A DNA stretch of 22,644 nt from Fragilariopsis cylindrus CCMP1102 (GCA_900095095.1 FMBT01000694.1:1-22644), one strand, 5' to 3'; shown: positions 9,598 through 18,040, counted from the first letter of the stretch. Notes: generated by a model from the sequence alone, not told the origin. A program made the numbers and translations.

Positions 9598-10610
9598 ATC
9601 TCATATTAAAAAAGTAATTAAAATAGTCACTGTTGGTTAGAAAATGCTCCCATACCAATTTTGAAGGGAAGATCCACACAATTACTCATACAATAAACTA
9701 AACCACCTAAAGCCCCCATTAATAGGGCCTCTGGTAGACCTCGTGCAAAATAAATTTTAGTGGATTTTAGCTAATATAGGTTTAAATAGGGTTTTTGCCC
9801 TTGGTGAAGAAAGTAAACCTCTGTTCACTAATGTCATCTGGCAGACATATAAAGATTAAACATATAATGGGTTCCATGCCACTATTTTCTGGAAAAAGTT
9901 TTCCAAGCAAAAATAATAGCCACAACAAATTAACTAGTAGCATGGTGCGTTAAAAGGCTAGTCATTGTACATGAATGTGTGCATGAACTGAAGGAGCACC
10001 TACAGCAAATTTTTGAAATATTATTTACTACCCACATAGTTTGGTAGAGGAACTCACCCTGACAAAAAAGAAGCATGTTCTTGGAAGTTCTACCCTGCTT
10101 TGTGTCCTGAACAAGATATCTCATAATAAAGCGATCGAGGATCATATTTAAAATAGTCACTGTTAGTTGGAAAATGCCCTCACACCAATTTTGACAGGAA
10201 CATCCACACAAATACTCATATAACAAATTAACACACCTAAAGCCACCATCTCCCTAAAAGTATTTTGAGTTAAGTTGAGCTAGTAATAGGTTTCTGGCTG
10301 ATGGAGAAGAAAGTGAACCACTGTTCATAAATATCGTTCCGCAAACATATATAAAGATTAAACATAATACAATGGGTTCCATACCTTTATTTCTGAAGAA
10401 GGTTTGTCTAGATAAAATAATAGCAGCAATAAATTAACTAGTAACATGGTGTGTTAAAGGCCAGTTATTGTACATGGATGTGTGCATTAACTGAATGATA
10501 GCGCACAACAAATTTTTGAACCAAAATTTGTTACCCAGGGGCCAAGATGAAGGAACCTGCTGGAAAAACTTCTTCCCTTGGAAGTTCTACCCTTTTTGTG
10601 TGACTATAGT
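9598..10610. repeat. Diverged direct duplication of about 500 bp
   Basis: Copy A spans about 9598-10112 and copy B about 10118-10610. Shared landmarks are AAATAGTCACTGTT (9621 and 10151), AAAGATTAAACAT (9851 and 10353), a TTAACTAGTA.CATGGTG stretch, and TTGGAAGTTCTACCCT (10081 and 10578). Offsets run from about 497 to 530, showing indels. No protein motif survives. It may be an old duplicated mobile-element fragment, but no transposase or reverse-transcriptase motif is visible. Confidence 0.8.
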
Positions 10611-10707
10611 ACTGATTGCACAAAGGTGCGCAGGGACATCACCATTGTATACAAAATCACTATGTGTGGCTGCCTGTTATTATGTTATTCAACTTGTTGT
10701 ATCATAT

Positions 10708-10731
10708 GATGATGATGATGATGATGATGAT
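10708..10731. repeat. (GAT)8 microsatellite
   Basis: Eight GAT triplets in a row, giving a run of Asp in one of the overlapping, unsupported ORFs of this stretch. Confidence 0.8.
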
Positions 10732-11057
10732 ACATGTGTACACATTGTTTCACAGTGGGTGCATTGGACTTGCAGGTTGTACATAGCCTACCTGTTTCCA
10801 TCATTCATGCTGCTGTGGTTGGTCCACATATAATTTTGGTTAGGTGTCATACAAGGGGACTGCTAGCTTATAATTATTGTCTAGTAAGGACTCTACTATA
10901 TTATTATGATAAGGTAGGTAGGGAGGCATGCAAACCAGTGGAGTGCAAACCAGTAGTAGTGGTCTTCACTTGTACTCAGGACTCAATCATACATGACTGA
11001 ATACGCAATATGAAAACTTATGATAGATAAGTACAAGAAGGTATACCTACCTTTCTG

Positions 11058-11399
11058 TTACATATTATGGAACAAATCTGATTGACCCAAGAAGAGACAA
11101 GTAACAACAGCACCAATCAACCCACCAACCAATCTAGTATCTAGTAGCATACGATGGGACAACACATCTATAAAGCTAGAAATCCACAGGGCAACACAAC
11201 CAGCATGGAAACAATACAAAGTGGCAACAGCTGCAACAACAAAGAAAATGATAATGCATACTTTCATAGAGAATCCAAGGAGTTCCTTCCTAAAGAATGC
11301 TTTTGCTTGGTCTGTTAGTGCATCATGCTCATCGTGATGGAGTGTTTGTAGATCTATTGTAGCTTTCTGCATCAAGCAACCTTTGATGAGTGGATTAGG
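11058..11399 (-). CDS. Possible exon of a small membrane protein
   Basis: The reading frame from an AG near 11420 to a stop at 11058 is open. The usable ATG is the second listed Met (11372); the first is a TTG. The product has a charged N-terminal part (HHDEHDALTDQAKAFFRKE). It then has a long hydrophobic stretch (VCIIIFFVVAAVATLYC and beyond) and a second one (LVGGLIGAVVTCLFLG). The amphipathic-plus-two-helix layout looks protein-like. An upstream TTAACTAG|G could be a 3' splice site, so this may be the last exon of a longer gene whose other exons I cannot place. No family recognised. It lies next to repeats and could also be chance. Confidence 0.3.
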   Translation of the reverse strand, partial: PNPLIKGCLMQKATIDLQTLHHDEHDALTDQAKAFFRKELLGFSMKVCIIIFFVVAAVATLYCFHAGCVALWISSFIDVLSHRMLLDTRLVGGLIGAVVTCLFLGQSDLFHNM

Positions 11400-11935
11400 A
11401 AGTGCCTCTTGAAGCCTAGTTAATCATATCTCCCAGAAAGTGTACTGCACTTACTTTCACATGTTGAAGGTGGTGCACAATAGAATATTATTTTTTATTC
11501 TATCTCTCCTACTTTTTATTAGGTGTAGTACAGACCCGGTGCCTCCAAGTTTAATTAGTGCACAGTATGAAAAGCAATGCATAGTTTGATAGATAATAAT
11601 CCCCCCCCCCCCCCCTACTACCAACACAACTACCAAACTTCTTGTGTACACCCCAAATATTCTGCCTTCTCCTAATAATTGCATCATATAGAGTAGTTAG
11701 TTGTTGTTTTCTATATACGACTAGATAGGATAGGATAGACTACTACTCTATCAGATTATGCTGCTATCAGTGGATTGAATTTCATTCTAGTAAAAGTTAT
11801 CTTAGTAAGTTGAGTAACTGTATGTAAATGATGAACCAGCCACCATACTGATTATTGTAGTGTGATAAATATGCACTTCCATTCTTATTAAATGTGAAAT
11901 CCATCCAAAAAAGAACATAGTAAGATGTCCCGACA
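11400..11935. other. Spacer with a 15-C run, no gene seen
   Basis: A homopolymer of 15 C lies at 11601-11615. The rest is AT-rich with no supported ORF. The last part should hold the upstream region of the tRNA gene. Confidence 0.55.
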
Positions 11936-12006
11936 GCATCATTAGTTTAGTGGTAAAATATCTGCCTTCCAAGCAGATGTCCCGAGTTCGATTCCCGGAT
12001 GATGCA
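11936..12006 (+). tRNA. tRNA-Gly, anticodon UCC
   Basis: The 71-nt cloverleaf has an acceptor stem GCATCAT (11936-11942) paired with ATGATGC (11999-12005) and discriminator A at 12006. The anticodon stem TCTGC/GCAGA encloses the 7-nt loop CTTCCAA, so the anticodon is TCC at 11968-11970. The T loop is TTCGATT; the T stem has one A-C mismatch. There is no intron and no encoded CCA. A TTTTT pol III terminator follows at 12011-12015. The internal B box (GAGTTCGATTCC) is near consensus. Confidence 0.95.
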
Positions 12007-12010
12007 ACCC

Positions 12011-12015
12011 TTTTT
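12011..12015 (+). terminator. Pol III terminator of tRNA-Gly
   Basis: Five T residues lie four bases after the discriminator base, the usual simple pol III stop signal. Confidence 0.75.
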
Positions 12016-12430
12016 GCCATTTCGTTCAACCAAGCTTGATGCACGTAAGAATTTGATGTGCACATTTATGATTTTCCGATCGAAAAATTAATTTTCTGTC
12101 GTTTTTAATTACGTACAGTAGTTTTAGATGATCTGAATAACAGAAAACAGAACACATCATATCATTTTATTTTTTGATTCATCTCCTGTCGTCCCTCTCT
12201 GCCCTTCCAAGATAGGAGATGTTCATCTCCAAGTGGATAATACAACGAAACAAAACAACATAATAATAACATATTATTGTATTAATATATTTGTATCTAC
12301 ACTATTCATACTACACTCGATCCGATCCGTTCAAGCGCACGCCGCACCACTATATTACTTGCAACATTTATTAGTGGTCATTTCTTTCTTCCTTTAGATA
12401 GATTCCATTCAAAATCTCAAGAATGACACT
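12016..12430. other. Spacer between tRNA and repeat-protein gene
   Basis: AT-rich, no ORF. An 8-bp inverted repeat CATCTCCT (12180-12187) / AGGAGATG (12214-12221) is the only structure noticed. Confidence 0.5.
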
Positions 12431-13600
12431 TTAAAAATTCTTTTTCAAACTAACTTTCAAATCGTCGTCGTCATCGTCATCGTCGTCGTCGTCTTCGTTT
12501 TTAACTGTAACTGTAGGTGTAACGGATGTAGATGCTATTGATGCTATTGATGATGATGATGATGATGGTAATGGTGATGAAGGCAGTAGTTGTTCATTGT
12601 TATCAACAACATTACTACTATCGTTGTTGACATCTGCTGGAATTATTTTTTGAAAGTTCTTCTTTCTCAGAATGTTGTTTTCCAAATTATCTTCTTCTTC
12701 TGTTGTTGTTGATATTGTTGTTCTTGATTGCACTGATACTACAGGCGGAAGTTGTTCATTCCTATTAACAACATTACTACTGTCGTTATTGACATCCACT
12801 GGAATGATAGACTGAAAGTTCTTCTTTCTTAAACTATTGTTTTCCAAATTATCTTCTTCTGTTGTTGTTGATTGCACTGGTACTACAGGCGGAAGTTGCT
12901 TAGTATTATTAACATTGTTACTGCTGTCGTTATTGACATCCACTGGAATGATAGATTGAAAGTTCTTCTTTCTTAAACTATTTTCCAAATTATCTTCTTC
13001 TGTTGTTGTTGGTGTTGCTGGTGTTGATTGCACTGGTACTACAGGCAGAAGTTGTTCAGTATTATTAACATTGTTACTGCTGTCGTTATTGACATCCACT
13101 GAAATGATAGATTGAAAGTTCTTCTTTCTTAAACTATTTTCCAAATTATCTTCTTCTGTTGTTGTTGTTTTAGCTGGTGTTGATTCCACTGGTACTACAG
13201 GCAGATGTTGTTTCGTATTATTAACATTGTTACTACTACTGTCGTTATTGACATCCACTGGAATGATAGACTGAAAGTTTTTTCTCATACTAACAACTTT
13301 CATTGATGATGGTACTACTCCTTGAGGTTGTTGGCCGCTTTGATCATTATTACTACTACTGTCATTATTAGCATCTACTGAAATGGTATACTGAAAGTTC
13401 TTCTTCTTTTCTTTCAAACTAGAAATCGTCGTCAAATCCTTATCCTTTTCCTCTTCCTTTGTAGTTGTTGTTGATGGTTCTGGTGTTGTTGTTGTCGGCG
13501 GTTTTTCATTTTTACTTTCAACATTACTACTATTGTCATTGTCAGGTATTTTACTGTTGATTTTTTCATTAGAAGAAGTTTTCGCAATCATTTTCATCAT
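12431..13600 (-). CDS. Disordered repeat protein with basic (RKK) repeat junctions
   Basis: The frame is open to 13621, but that first codon is TTG. The first ATG is at 13600, giving 389 residues. After an N-terminal K/T/E-rich part (about 1-60) come six repeats of about 40-52 residues. Each starts RKKNFQSIIPVDVNNDSS (or close), continues with an N-rich part, then LPPVVPVQS, then TTTEEDNLEN. The last is followed by poly-S, an 11-residue D run and a final KKNF copy at the C-terminus. There is no signal peptide at this start, no membrane segment and no Cys. The regular basic clusters before each repeat could be processing or binding sites. No family recognised; predicted to be intrinsically disordered. 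Strong reading-frame conservation across the repeats supports translation. Confidence 0.75.
   Translation of the reverse strand: MMKMIAKTSSNEKINSKIPDNDNSSNVESKNEKPPTTTTPEPSTTTTKEEEKDKDLTTISSLKEKKKNFQYTISVDANNDSSSNNDQSGQQPQGVVPSSMKVVSMRKNFQSIIPVDVNNDSSSNNVNNTKQHLPVVPVESTPAKTTTTEEDNLENSLRKKNFQSIISVDVNNDSSNNVNNTEQLLPVVPVQSTPATPTTTEEDNLENSLRKKNFQSIIPVDVNNDSSNNVNNTKQLPPVVPVQSTTTEEDNLENNSLRKKNFQSIIPVDVNNDSSNVVNRNEQLPPVVSVQSRTTISTTTEEEDNLENNILRKKNFQKIIPADVNNDSSNVVDNNEQLLPSSPLPSSSSSSIASIASTSVTPTVTVKNEDDDDDDDDDDDLKVSLKKNF
12640..13440. repeat. Tandem coding repeat, about 120-156 bp per unit
   Basis: On the + strand each unit carries a gaaagttcttctttct-like block, a tgacatccactggaatgat block (12 to 19 bases conserved), a tactacaggcggaag block and a cttcttctgttgttg block. 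There are six units. Lengths differ by multiples of three, so the frame is kept. Confidence 0.85.
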
Positions 13601-13934
13601 CGTTTTCTCGTCTTGCAGCAAAAAAGAATTCTATATCCAATTGACTAAGTAATACAATCATAAAAAAGAAATGTTAACGAGAAGAAAAACAATAACTAAA
13701 AATGAGTTAAACAAGAAGTGGAAGAAACATCATTTTTTTTTTGTAATAATACTCTCTCTTCTAATAAAGACTTAGCTATTTTTTATGTATTATAATGCAT
13801 GCATGCAATCATGCGTGTGTGTGTTTTTCTTCTTCGCTTATGAACATCATAAACGATTATGTTTTTCATTTCAATAAGGATCCATTGGTTATGGCTCGCC
13901 ACCTGTCCGTACAGTTGTTATCTGAACAAAATAC
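13601..13934. other. Spacer between repeat-protein gene and LCIB-family gene, no gene seen
   Basis: It has the 5' flank of the repeat-protein gene and the 3' flank of the LCIB-family gene. It contains an A/T homopolymer near 13733 and alternating gcatgcatgc and gtgtgtgtg tracts near 13797-13825. Confidence 0.5.
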
Positions 13935-15263
13935 TTACTCTTCATCGTCATCACTATCATCGTCACTATCACTACCAGTTAATGCTGGTAATAAATCATC
14001 AATGACATCCCCACGATAATTCATATAATCAAATCGTAATGGTACAAAGTAATCCGGTGTATCGGGTCCCGTATTAATTTGTACACCACCCAACAAAGCT
14101 AATCCACGTTTAATACCAGTACTACCTCCTTCACAATTTCTGATAGTAACATATTTTGAGAATCATATAAGGCATATGGCAATTCGACCATACGTTTGCC
14201 ATCGATATCCGCATCGGCTAATCGTTTTCCATGTGGTAAAATTAATTCTTGGACCGCATTTTGTTGAAAGTCCGTAAATGTTTGAATTTGCATCGTCACC
14301 GATCGTCCACCATTCGTAATCGAATCGACATAATTCGAGGCAGCGACCGCCGATCCACAACAGGTATCAATTAAATCAATCCCCGAACGTTCTACTTTAC
14401 CCACCGTCCCATCGGCTGCCACACCGACATGTGGTCCATAGACTGTTAAACAATATCCATCATCCGGAATATGGGCGGACATGGCACCAAATCCTGTATT
14501 ACCAGCAAATGGAAAACCAGCTGTTATAATTATTTTGTTTTATTTTGTTGTTCGTTTTGTTGTGTGTGTGCAAGATAAAGAGAAAAAGAAAGAAACGGGA
14601 TGGTGAGTTGAGTTGAGTTGAATAAGATGACCCGACGGGATAGAAAGGAAGGAATAGAACAGAACAGAAGCTCAATGCCGTGCAATCAATCTTGTCTACA
14701 AAGAAGAACAGAAGACTCAATGCGACACACACACACACACAAACAACGGAACGGAAATCGATCGACGATAGTTTCATTTTCATTTCGTAGAGAAGTACGG
14801 GTCATCGTTGTTCAACGAAAAACAAAAACTTAGAACAACTTTGTAAACACGTACCTAACCCTCCTAAATTAAAATTATTACCATATATACCATTAAAATC
14901 ATCTTCTAATTGTCGTGCTAATTCGTCACAACATAAGGAGGTGGCTAATAATGTATTTTGACCATCATATCCTTTACTACTCAATAGATTGACAGTTTTT
15001 GTCACTAAATCTTTGTTGGAAATGGCACCAGGAAAATGAGATTGGACCATAGCATCAAATTTCATATCTTTCGTGGGTGAATTTTCAAATGTTGCTTCCA
15101 CTCGTGCTGCAAATTCTTCGGCTGTGTCACCAACTACAATATTTAATTTAGTTTTGGAAGCAGAACGAACCGACGACGATGATCCTGATGATGGTGCGAA
15201 GGCATTGACAGAAGATAACGATGCCGTCAAGAACAGGCTGATACAAGCAGTAGAGAATTTCAT
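13935..15263 (-). CDS. Plastid-targeted LCIB-family (theta-type) carbonic anhydrase-like protein, two exons, one probable indel
   Basis: Exon 1 is 15263-14855 and exon 2 is 14520-13935. The start MKFSTACISLFLTASLSSVNA|FAP is a signal peptide with the diatom A|F plastid-targeting junction at residues 21/22, followed by an S/R/K-rich transit stretch. Family marks: SLCCDE (Cys111/112, Asp113), GFPFAGNTGFGAMSAHIPDDG (His153) across the splice, YGPHVGV..DGTVGKVER.G, and CCGS (Cys190/191). LCIB-family carbonic anhydrases hold zinc by Cys, His and Cys, and these match C111, H153 and C191. The family hydrates CO2 or recycles bicarbonate in the plastid CO2-concentrating mechanism. After YDSQNMLLSEIVKE the frame must shift by one base at the C pair 14125-14126. 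The downstream frame (GLALLGGVQINTGPDTPDYFVPLRF) is clearly family-like and ends in an acidic DSDDD tail at 13935-13937. About 331 residues if repaired; otherwise a stop falls at 14099-14101. Confidence 0.88.
14521..14854 (-). other. GT-AG intron of the LCIB-family gene
   Basis: The donor is G|GTACGTG and the acceptor is TATAACAG|CTGG on the - strand. Splicing joins GGGTTAG with CTGGT to give an uninterrupted GLAGFPF, phase 1. The 334-nt intron holds a (gttga) tandem run near 14602-14620 and a CA repeat near 14725. Confidence 0.85.
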
Positions 15264-15643
15264 GATTTTGATTATGATAACTGATGAAAGAAAATTTAAA
15301 GAGAAACGGAGAGACAGAAGAGTGTGTGTGTGTGAGAGTGTGGCGTTAAAATCATTCGTCGTCATGACACCATCGCTATATACGTAGATGCTCTTACCTT
15401 GCTTTTGAAATGAACCGATTAAAAAATAATGAGATCTGGTTTGATGAGGTGAGTTGATTGTACTGTAGTTGTTGATGCAATAGAAAGTTAGTTGGGCAGC
15501 AAAGACATACAACAAAGACATACAAAAATTCAAATAATGCATTCATTCAGTGCTATGACGTGTGTTGGATTTGGATTTTTTTTCAAAAATTCCCGTAGAA
15601 ACATCGGAACCCAGGCAGCAAAACAACAAACAAGCAGCAAATT

Positions 15644-15667
15644 TATGCATACGTCATTCGCGACCAA
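15644..15667. promoter_or_regulatory. CCRE-like repeat copy 1 (ACGTCA core)
   Basis: The 24-bp element has an ACGTCA core at 15651-15656 followed by TTCGCGACCAA. Read from the LCIB-family gene it is TGACGT, about 390 bp before the ATG. It matches copy 2 except at two positions. Confidence 0.5.
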
Positions 15668-15715
15668 CTTCAACTTGATCCGCGGTGAAAGCAGATGATC
15701 CCAAATCAAAAATTG

Positions 15716-15739
15716 TATGCGTACGTCACTCGCGACCAA
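15716..15739. promoter_or_regulatory. CCRE-like repeat copy 2 (ACGTCA core)
   Basis: The second 24-bp copy lies 72 bp from the first, with an ACGTCA core at 15723-15728 followed by CTCGCGACCAA. The CO2/cAMP-responsive elements of the Phaeodactylum ptca1 promoter have the same TGACGT/ACGTCA core. Confidence 0.5.
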
Positions 15740-15794
15740 ATGCTTGCTTCCAAAACAAAGCGAGAAGATTCATTCGATGAAAAGATTGATTCAT

Positions 15795-15840
15795 ACCGGT
15801 ACTAACAAAATTCTTGTGTCGCATACGACATCGAAATATT
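15795..15840 (+). repeat. 46-bp direct repeat, left copy, with internal hairpin
   Basis: It begins accggtactaac and ends catcgaaatatt. It contains the inverted repeat TGTCG-CATA-CGACA at 15817-15830. It is identical to 17995-18040 except for one base (c/g at the eighth position). The copy starts are exactly 2,200 bp apart and flank the GC-rich FkbM gene. Confidence 0.95.
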
Positions 15841-15975
15841 CTGAAGCCTATCTTTATTTCTTGTCTTTCTTCTCTTCTACACCATCTACGCTATCGATTG
15901 CTTTTTTAAATCACATCAAAACACTACCTTACAAAACCACAGACGGGAAGGAAAAGGACGACGGACGAAGAGGAG

Positions 15976-17094
15976 ATGGTGGCTACTATGATGACGATAA
16001 TATTGATGTCGTTAGCGTTAGCGTTAGCGTTAGCTTTTCACCCAGTGGTCGCAGTAGACATTAATCGCAACGCAAACGAGGAGGTGTCCTCCTCCTTACC
16101 ATCGACATGCTCACAGCAGGAGGAGATGTTCTCGCCGTCGTGGCCAGCAGCCGTCGAGATGGCTGGAGGAGGTCGACATGGCCAGTTCCTCGTCATGCGC
16201 GGCGACAAGTATGTAGGACCATCACTCAAGACGACTGGCGAGTGGGGAGAGGGAGAGGTCCAGCAAGTATTCCAGGCAGTTGTGTCGGAGGGATCGGTCG
16301 TAGTCGACGTTGGTGCCAACATTGGAGCGCATACGGTCGCTCTGGCTCGTCTCGTCGGGGACAAAGGTGTAGTGCATGCGATAGAGCCGATGTCGGGGCT
16401 ATACAACCTGGTTATAACGAATGCTGTCCTGAACGGTTTGAGCAATGTCCGTGGACATCATGCCTTTGCCGGCAAGACGAGTTCCATGATACGTCGTCGC
16501 GTGATAAATGCATTTGCGTTGCACGAAGACTTCATTCCACAGGCATGGAAGGGGTTCATCCGTTGGCCTCTAAACTTTGGTAGTCTGCAGTGGAGCGACA
16601 GCGATCTGGATGCGGTGGATAAAACACACGCGATTGATCGGGTCCCGACAGTTGCCGTAGATGATTTGGGACTATACAGCTGCGACTTCATCAAAATTGA
16701 CGTTGAAGGCGTTGAGGTCGAGGTACTGCTCGGTGCCCGAGAAACGATTCGCAAATATCAACCGGCCATCTATCTCGAAGACGATCGTGGCAAGGAATCG
16801 AGTAGTAAAATTACCAATCTGTTAGTGTCCATGGATTACGTTTGCCATCCACACCAGATCCCACTCTACAACCACGACAACTATAAGGATGGGGATCCGT
16901 GGGATGATGATGTTGCATGGGTCTATGGTGGTAATGTGATGAGTTCACACAACCAGCTATGTGTGCACAAAGCAAAAGCCAAATGGCTCCACGATACCGC
17001 CTTTAGCTGGGGAGTATTCCATTCGGAGCTCCACGTAGCCAAAACGAAGCTCGCAAGCCGCAAACAAACAATTACAATAATTGATCGCGAATGA
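15976..17094 (+). CDS. FkbM-type SAM-dependent methyltransferase, GC-rich, secreted or organellar
   Basis: 372 residues. Motif I VVVDVGANIGAHTVALA (about 108-124), an acidic motif HAIEP (E137) and the C-terminal signature FIKIDVEGVEVEVLLGA (238-254) followed by YQPAIYLE identify the Methyltransf_21/FkbM family. These enzymes O-methylate sugars or small molecules. The N-terminus has a hydrophobic stretch (IILMSLALALALAFHPVVA), a signal peptide or anchor. An ALA|FHP junction could also mimic a plastid signal, but the next residues are not transit-like. The ATG at 15976 is the first; a second follows at 15988. By hand count two 60-base samples are 50 and 58 percent GC, against 33 percent in a sample of the neighbouring LCIB exon, and there are no homopolymer tracts. 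This points to a different origin, possibly transfer. Substrate unknown. Confidence 0.9.
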   Translation: MVATMMTIILMSLALALALAFHPVVAVDINRNANEEVSSSLPSTCSQQEEMFSPSWPAAVEMAGGGRHGQFLVMRGDKYVGPSLKTTGEWGEGEVQQVFQAVVSEGSVVVDVGANIGAHTVALARLVGDKGVVHAIEPMSGLYNLVITNAVLNGLSNVRGHHAFAGKTSSMIRRRVINAFALHEDFIPQAWKGFIRWPLNFGSLQWSDSDLDAVDKTHAIDRVPTVAVDDLGLYSCDFIKIDVEGVEVEVLLGARETIRKYQPAIYLEDDRGKESSSKITNLLVSMDYVCHPHQIPLYNHDNYKDGDPWDDDVAWVYGGNVMSSHNQLCVHKAKAKWLHDTAFSWGVFHSELHVAKTKLASRKQTITIIDRE

Positions 17095-17415
17095 TCAATA
17101 GAGACCGGAAATAATCAAGTTGGACCCGTATCTTTTTTCGCTCTCACCTAGTTAGCATGCTTTACAACATTATATATCAGGGTAACACAATGTCTCTATT
17201 CAAGGAATTAAGTGCTCTAGCCTGGCGTTCAAAAGAAAACACGGCTACGCAATAACTATTTATTTAGGTCGAGACTGCATGAATTTAGCACGGCTCCAAT
17301 ATTTTGGGTATTTCAGAAGCTGGTGTTTCAAAAAGATTCTGAAGTTTCGTCTCATCAGCTTTAGAACACAAGAAGTTATTTCAGTTAAAAGTGACTTATT
17401 TTCTAAGAACTAATT
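17095..17415. other. Spacer after the FkbM gene, no gene seen
   Basis: AT-rich, only short ORFs, no recognised motif. The composition drops back to the window average directly after the FkbM stop. Confidence 0.5.
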
Positions 17416-18036
17416 TTACGTTTTTTGTTTTCCTGCTCCTTGATTGCTCTCGCTTCTCCCTTTCGCTCTCTTTCCTCGATTGCTCTCGCTCCTCTCTTTT
17501 GCTTTTGCTTGAGTTAGATTACTTCGTAACCATTTCAAGGTGGAAGGACCATTCCTCACAAATTTAATAAGCGCATTTTGTGGAATAGATCTTCCTCTGT
17601 AGTATTTTACATTCCGAATCGAAGAACGTTCTAGAACGTTGCAGCATTTATGAAACAAAAAGATATTGGGAAAGTAGTTAAAATCAGATAGTACACATCC
17701 AACAGTGATGGAAGAGGAAAAGGAACCATCCATATAGATTTCTCTTAGGGTATTAGTGAAATACATCATGTTTAAGCCATCCAAAGTAATAATATCGTAC
17801 CCATTATAAATAATATTCAATGTTATCTTTTTCTAAATGAGGACATCTTCTTGAAAAACCATCAAGGATGATAACACCATTGGTACTGATTGGAAAGATC
17901 TAAGAATCGTAAACTTGGTAATATCACAATCATATGACGATAACGTTCCAGTTGTTGATAGTGACGTAAATTTTGTTGATGGTGATTGGTGACGACCGGT
18001 AGTAACAAAATTCTTGTGTCGCATACGACATCGAAA
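17416..18036 (-). pseudogene. Decayed diatom-type LRR protein, C-terminal part
   Basis: Three frames together give a leucine-rich-repeat-like protein. The first holds LPSLRFLDLSN (about 17888-17920). The second holds VIILDGFSRRCPHLEK (about 17828-17878). The third is an open 134-codon frame (17820-17416) with NIIYNGYDIITLDGLNMMYF, LREIYMDGS, CNVLERSSIRNVKYY and ALIKFVRNGPSTLKWLRSNL. The LxxLxxLDLSN unit is the LRR consensus, and the last motif is familiar to me from the C-termini of diatom LRR proteins. At least two frameshifts separate the frames. After SNLTQ the end is replaced by a K/R/E/S repeat made by a duplicated cgattgctctcgct unit. The 5' end of this relic runs into the right 46-bp repeat. 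I read it as a truncated pseudogene. Confidence 0.6.
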
Positions 18037-18040
18037 TATT
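17995..18040 (+). repeat. 46-bp direct repeat, right copy, with internal hairpin
   Basis: It matches 15795-15840 with one mismatch, with the hairpin TGTCG-CATA-CGACA at 18017-18030. It overlaps the 5' end of the LRR relic, so the sequence may derive from that gene or from its promoter. Confidence 0.95.

Larger units (their letters stand above)
15264..15975. promoter_or_regulatory. Shared divergent promoter region of the LCIB-family and FkbM genes
   Basis: A 712-bp region between two divergently read genes. It contains a GT/GA tract near 15310-15340, two 24-bp repeats with TACGTCA cores, and the first 46-bp direct repeat (15795-15840). ORFs here are not supported. Confidence 0.6.

Noticed and set aside
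10495..11000. Two overlapping + strand ORFs around the (GAT)8 run
   Set aside because: They cover part of the diverged duplication, share no motif with known families and contradict each other.
11802..12065. 87-codon minus-strand ORF
   Set aside because: It runs across the tRNA gene and has no protein motif.
13601..13621. Extended N-terminus of the repeat protein
   Set aside because: The extension depends on a TTG start; the first ATG in frame is at 13600.
14112..14138. 27-nt mini-intron to explain the LCIB-family break
   Set aside because: A GTAGTA...TTAG stretch exists, but its length is a multiple of three, so removing it does not restore the family-like frame.
15717..16064. 115-codon + strand ORF before the FkbM gene
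   Set aside because: It overlaps the FkbM start in another frame, covers promoter repeats and ends in a simple-sequence stretch.
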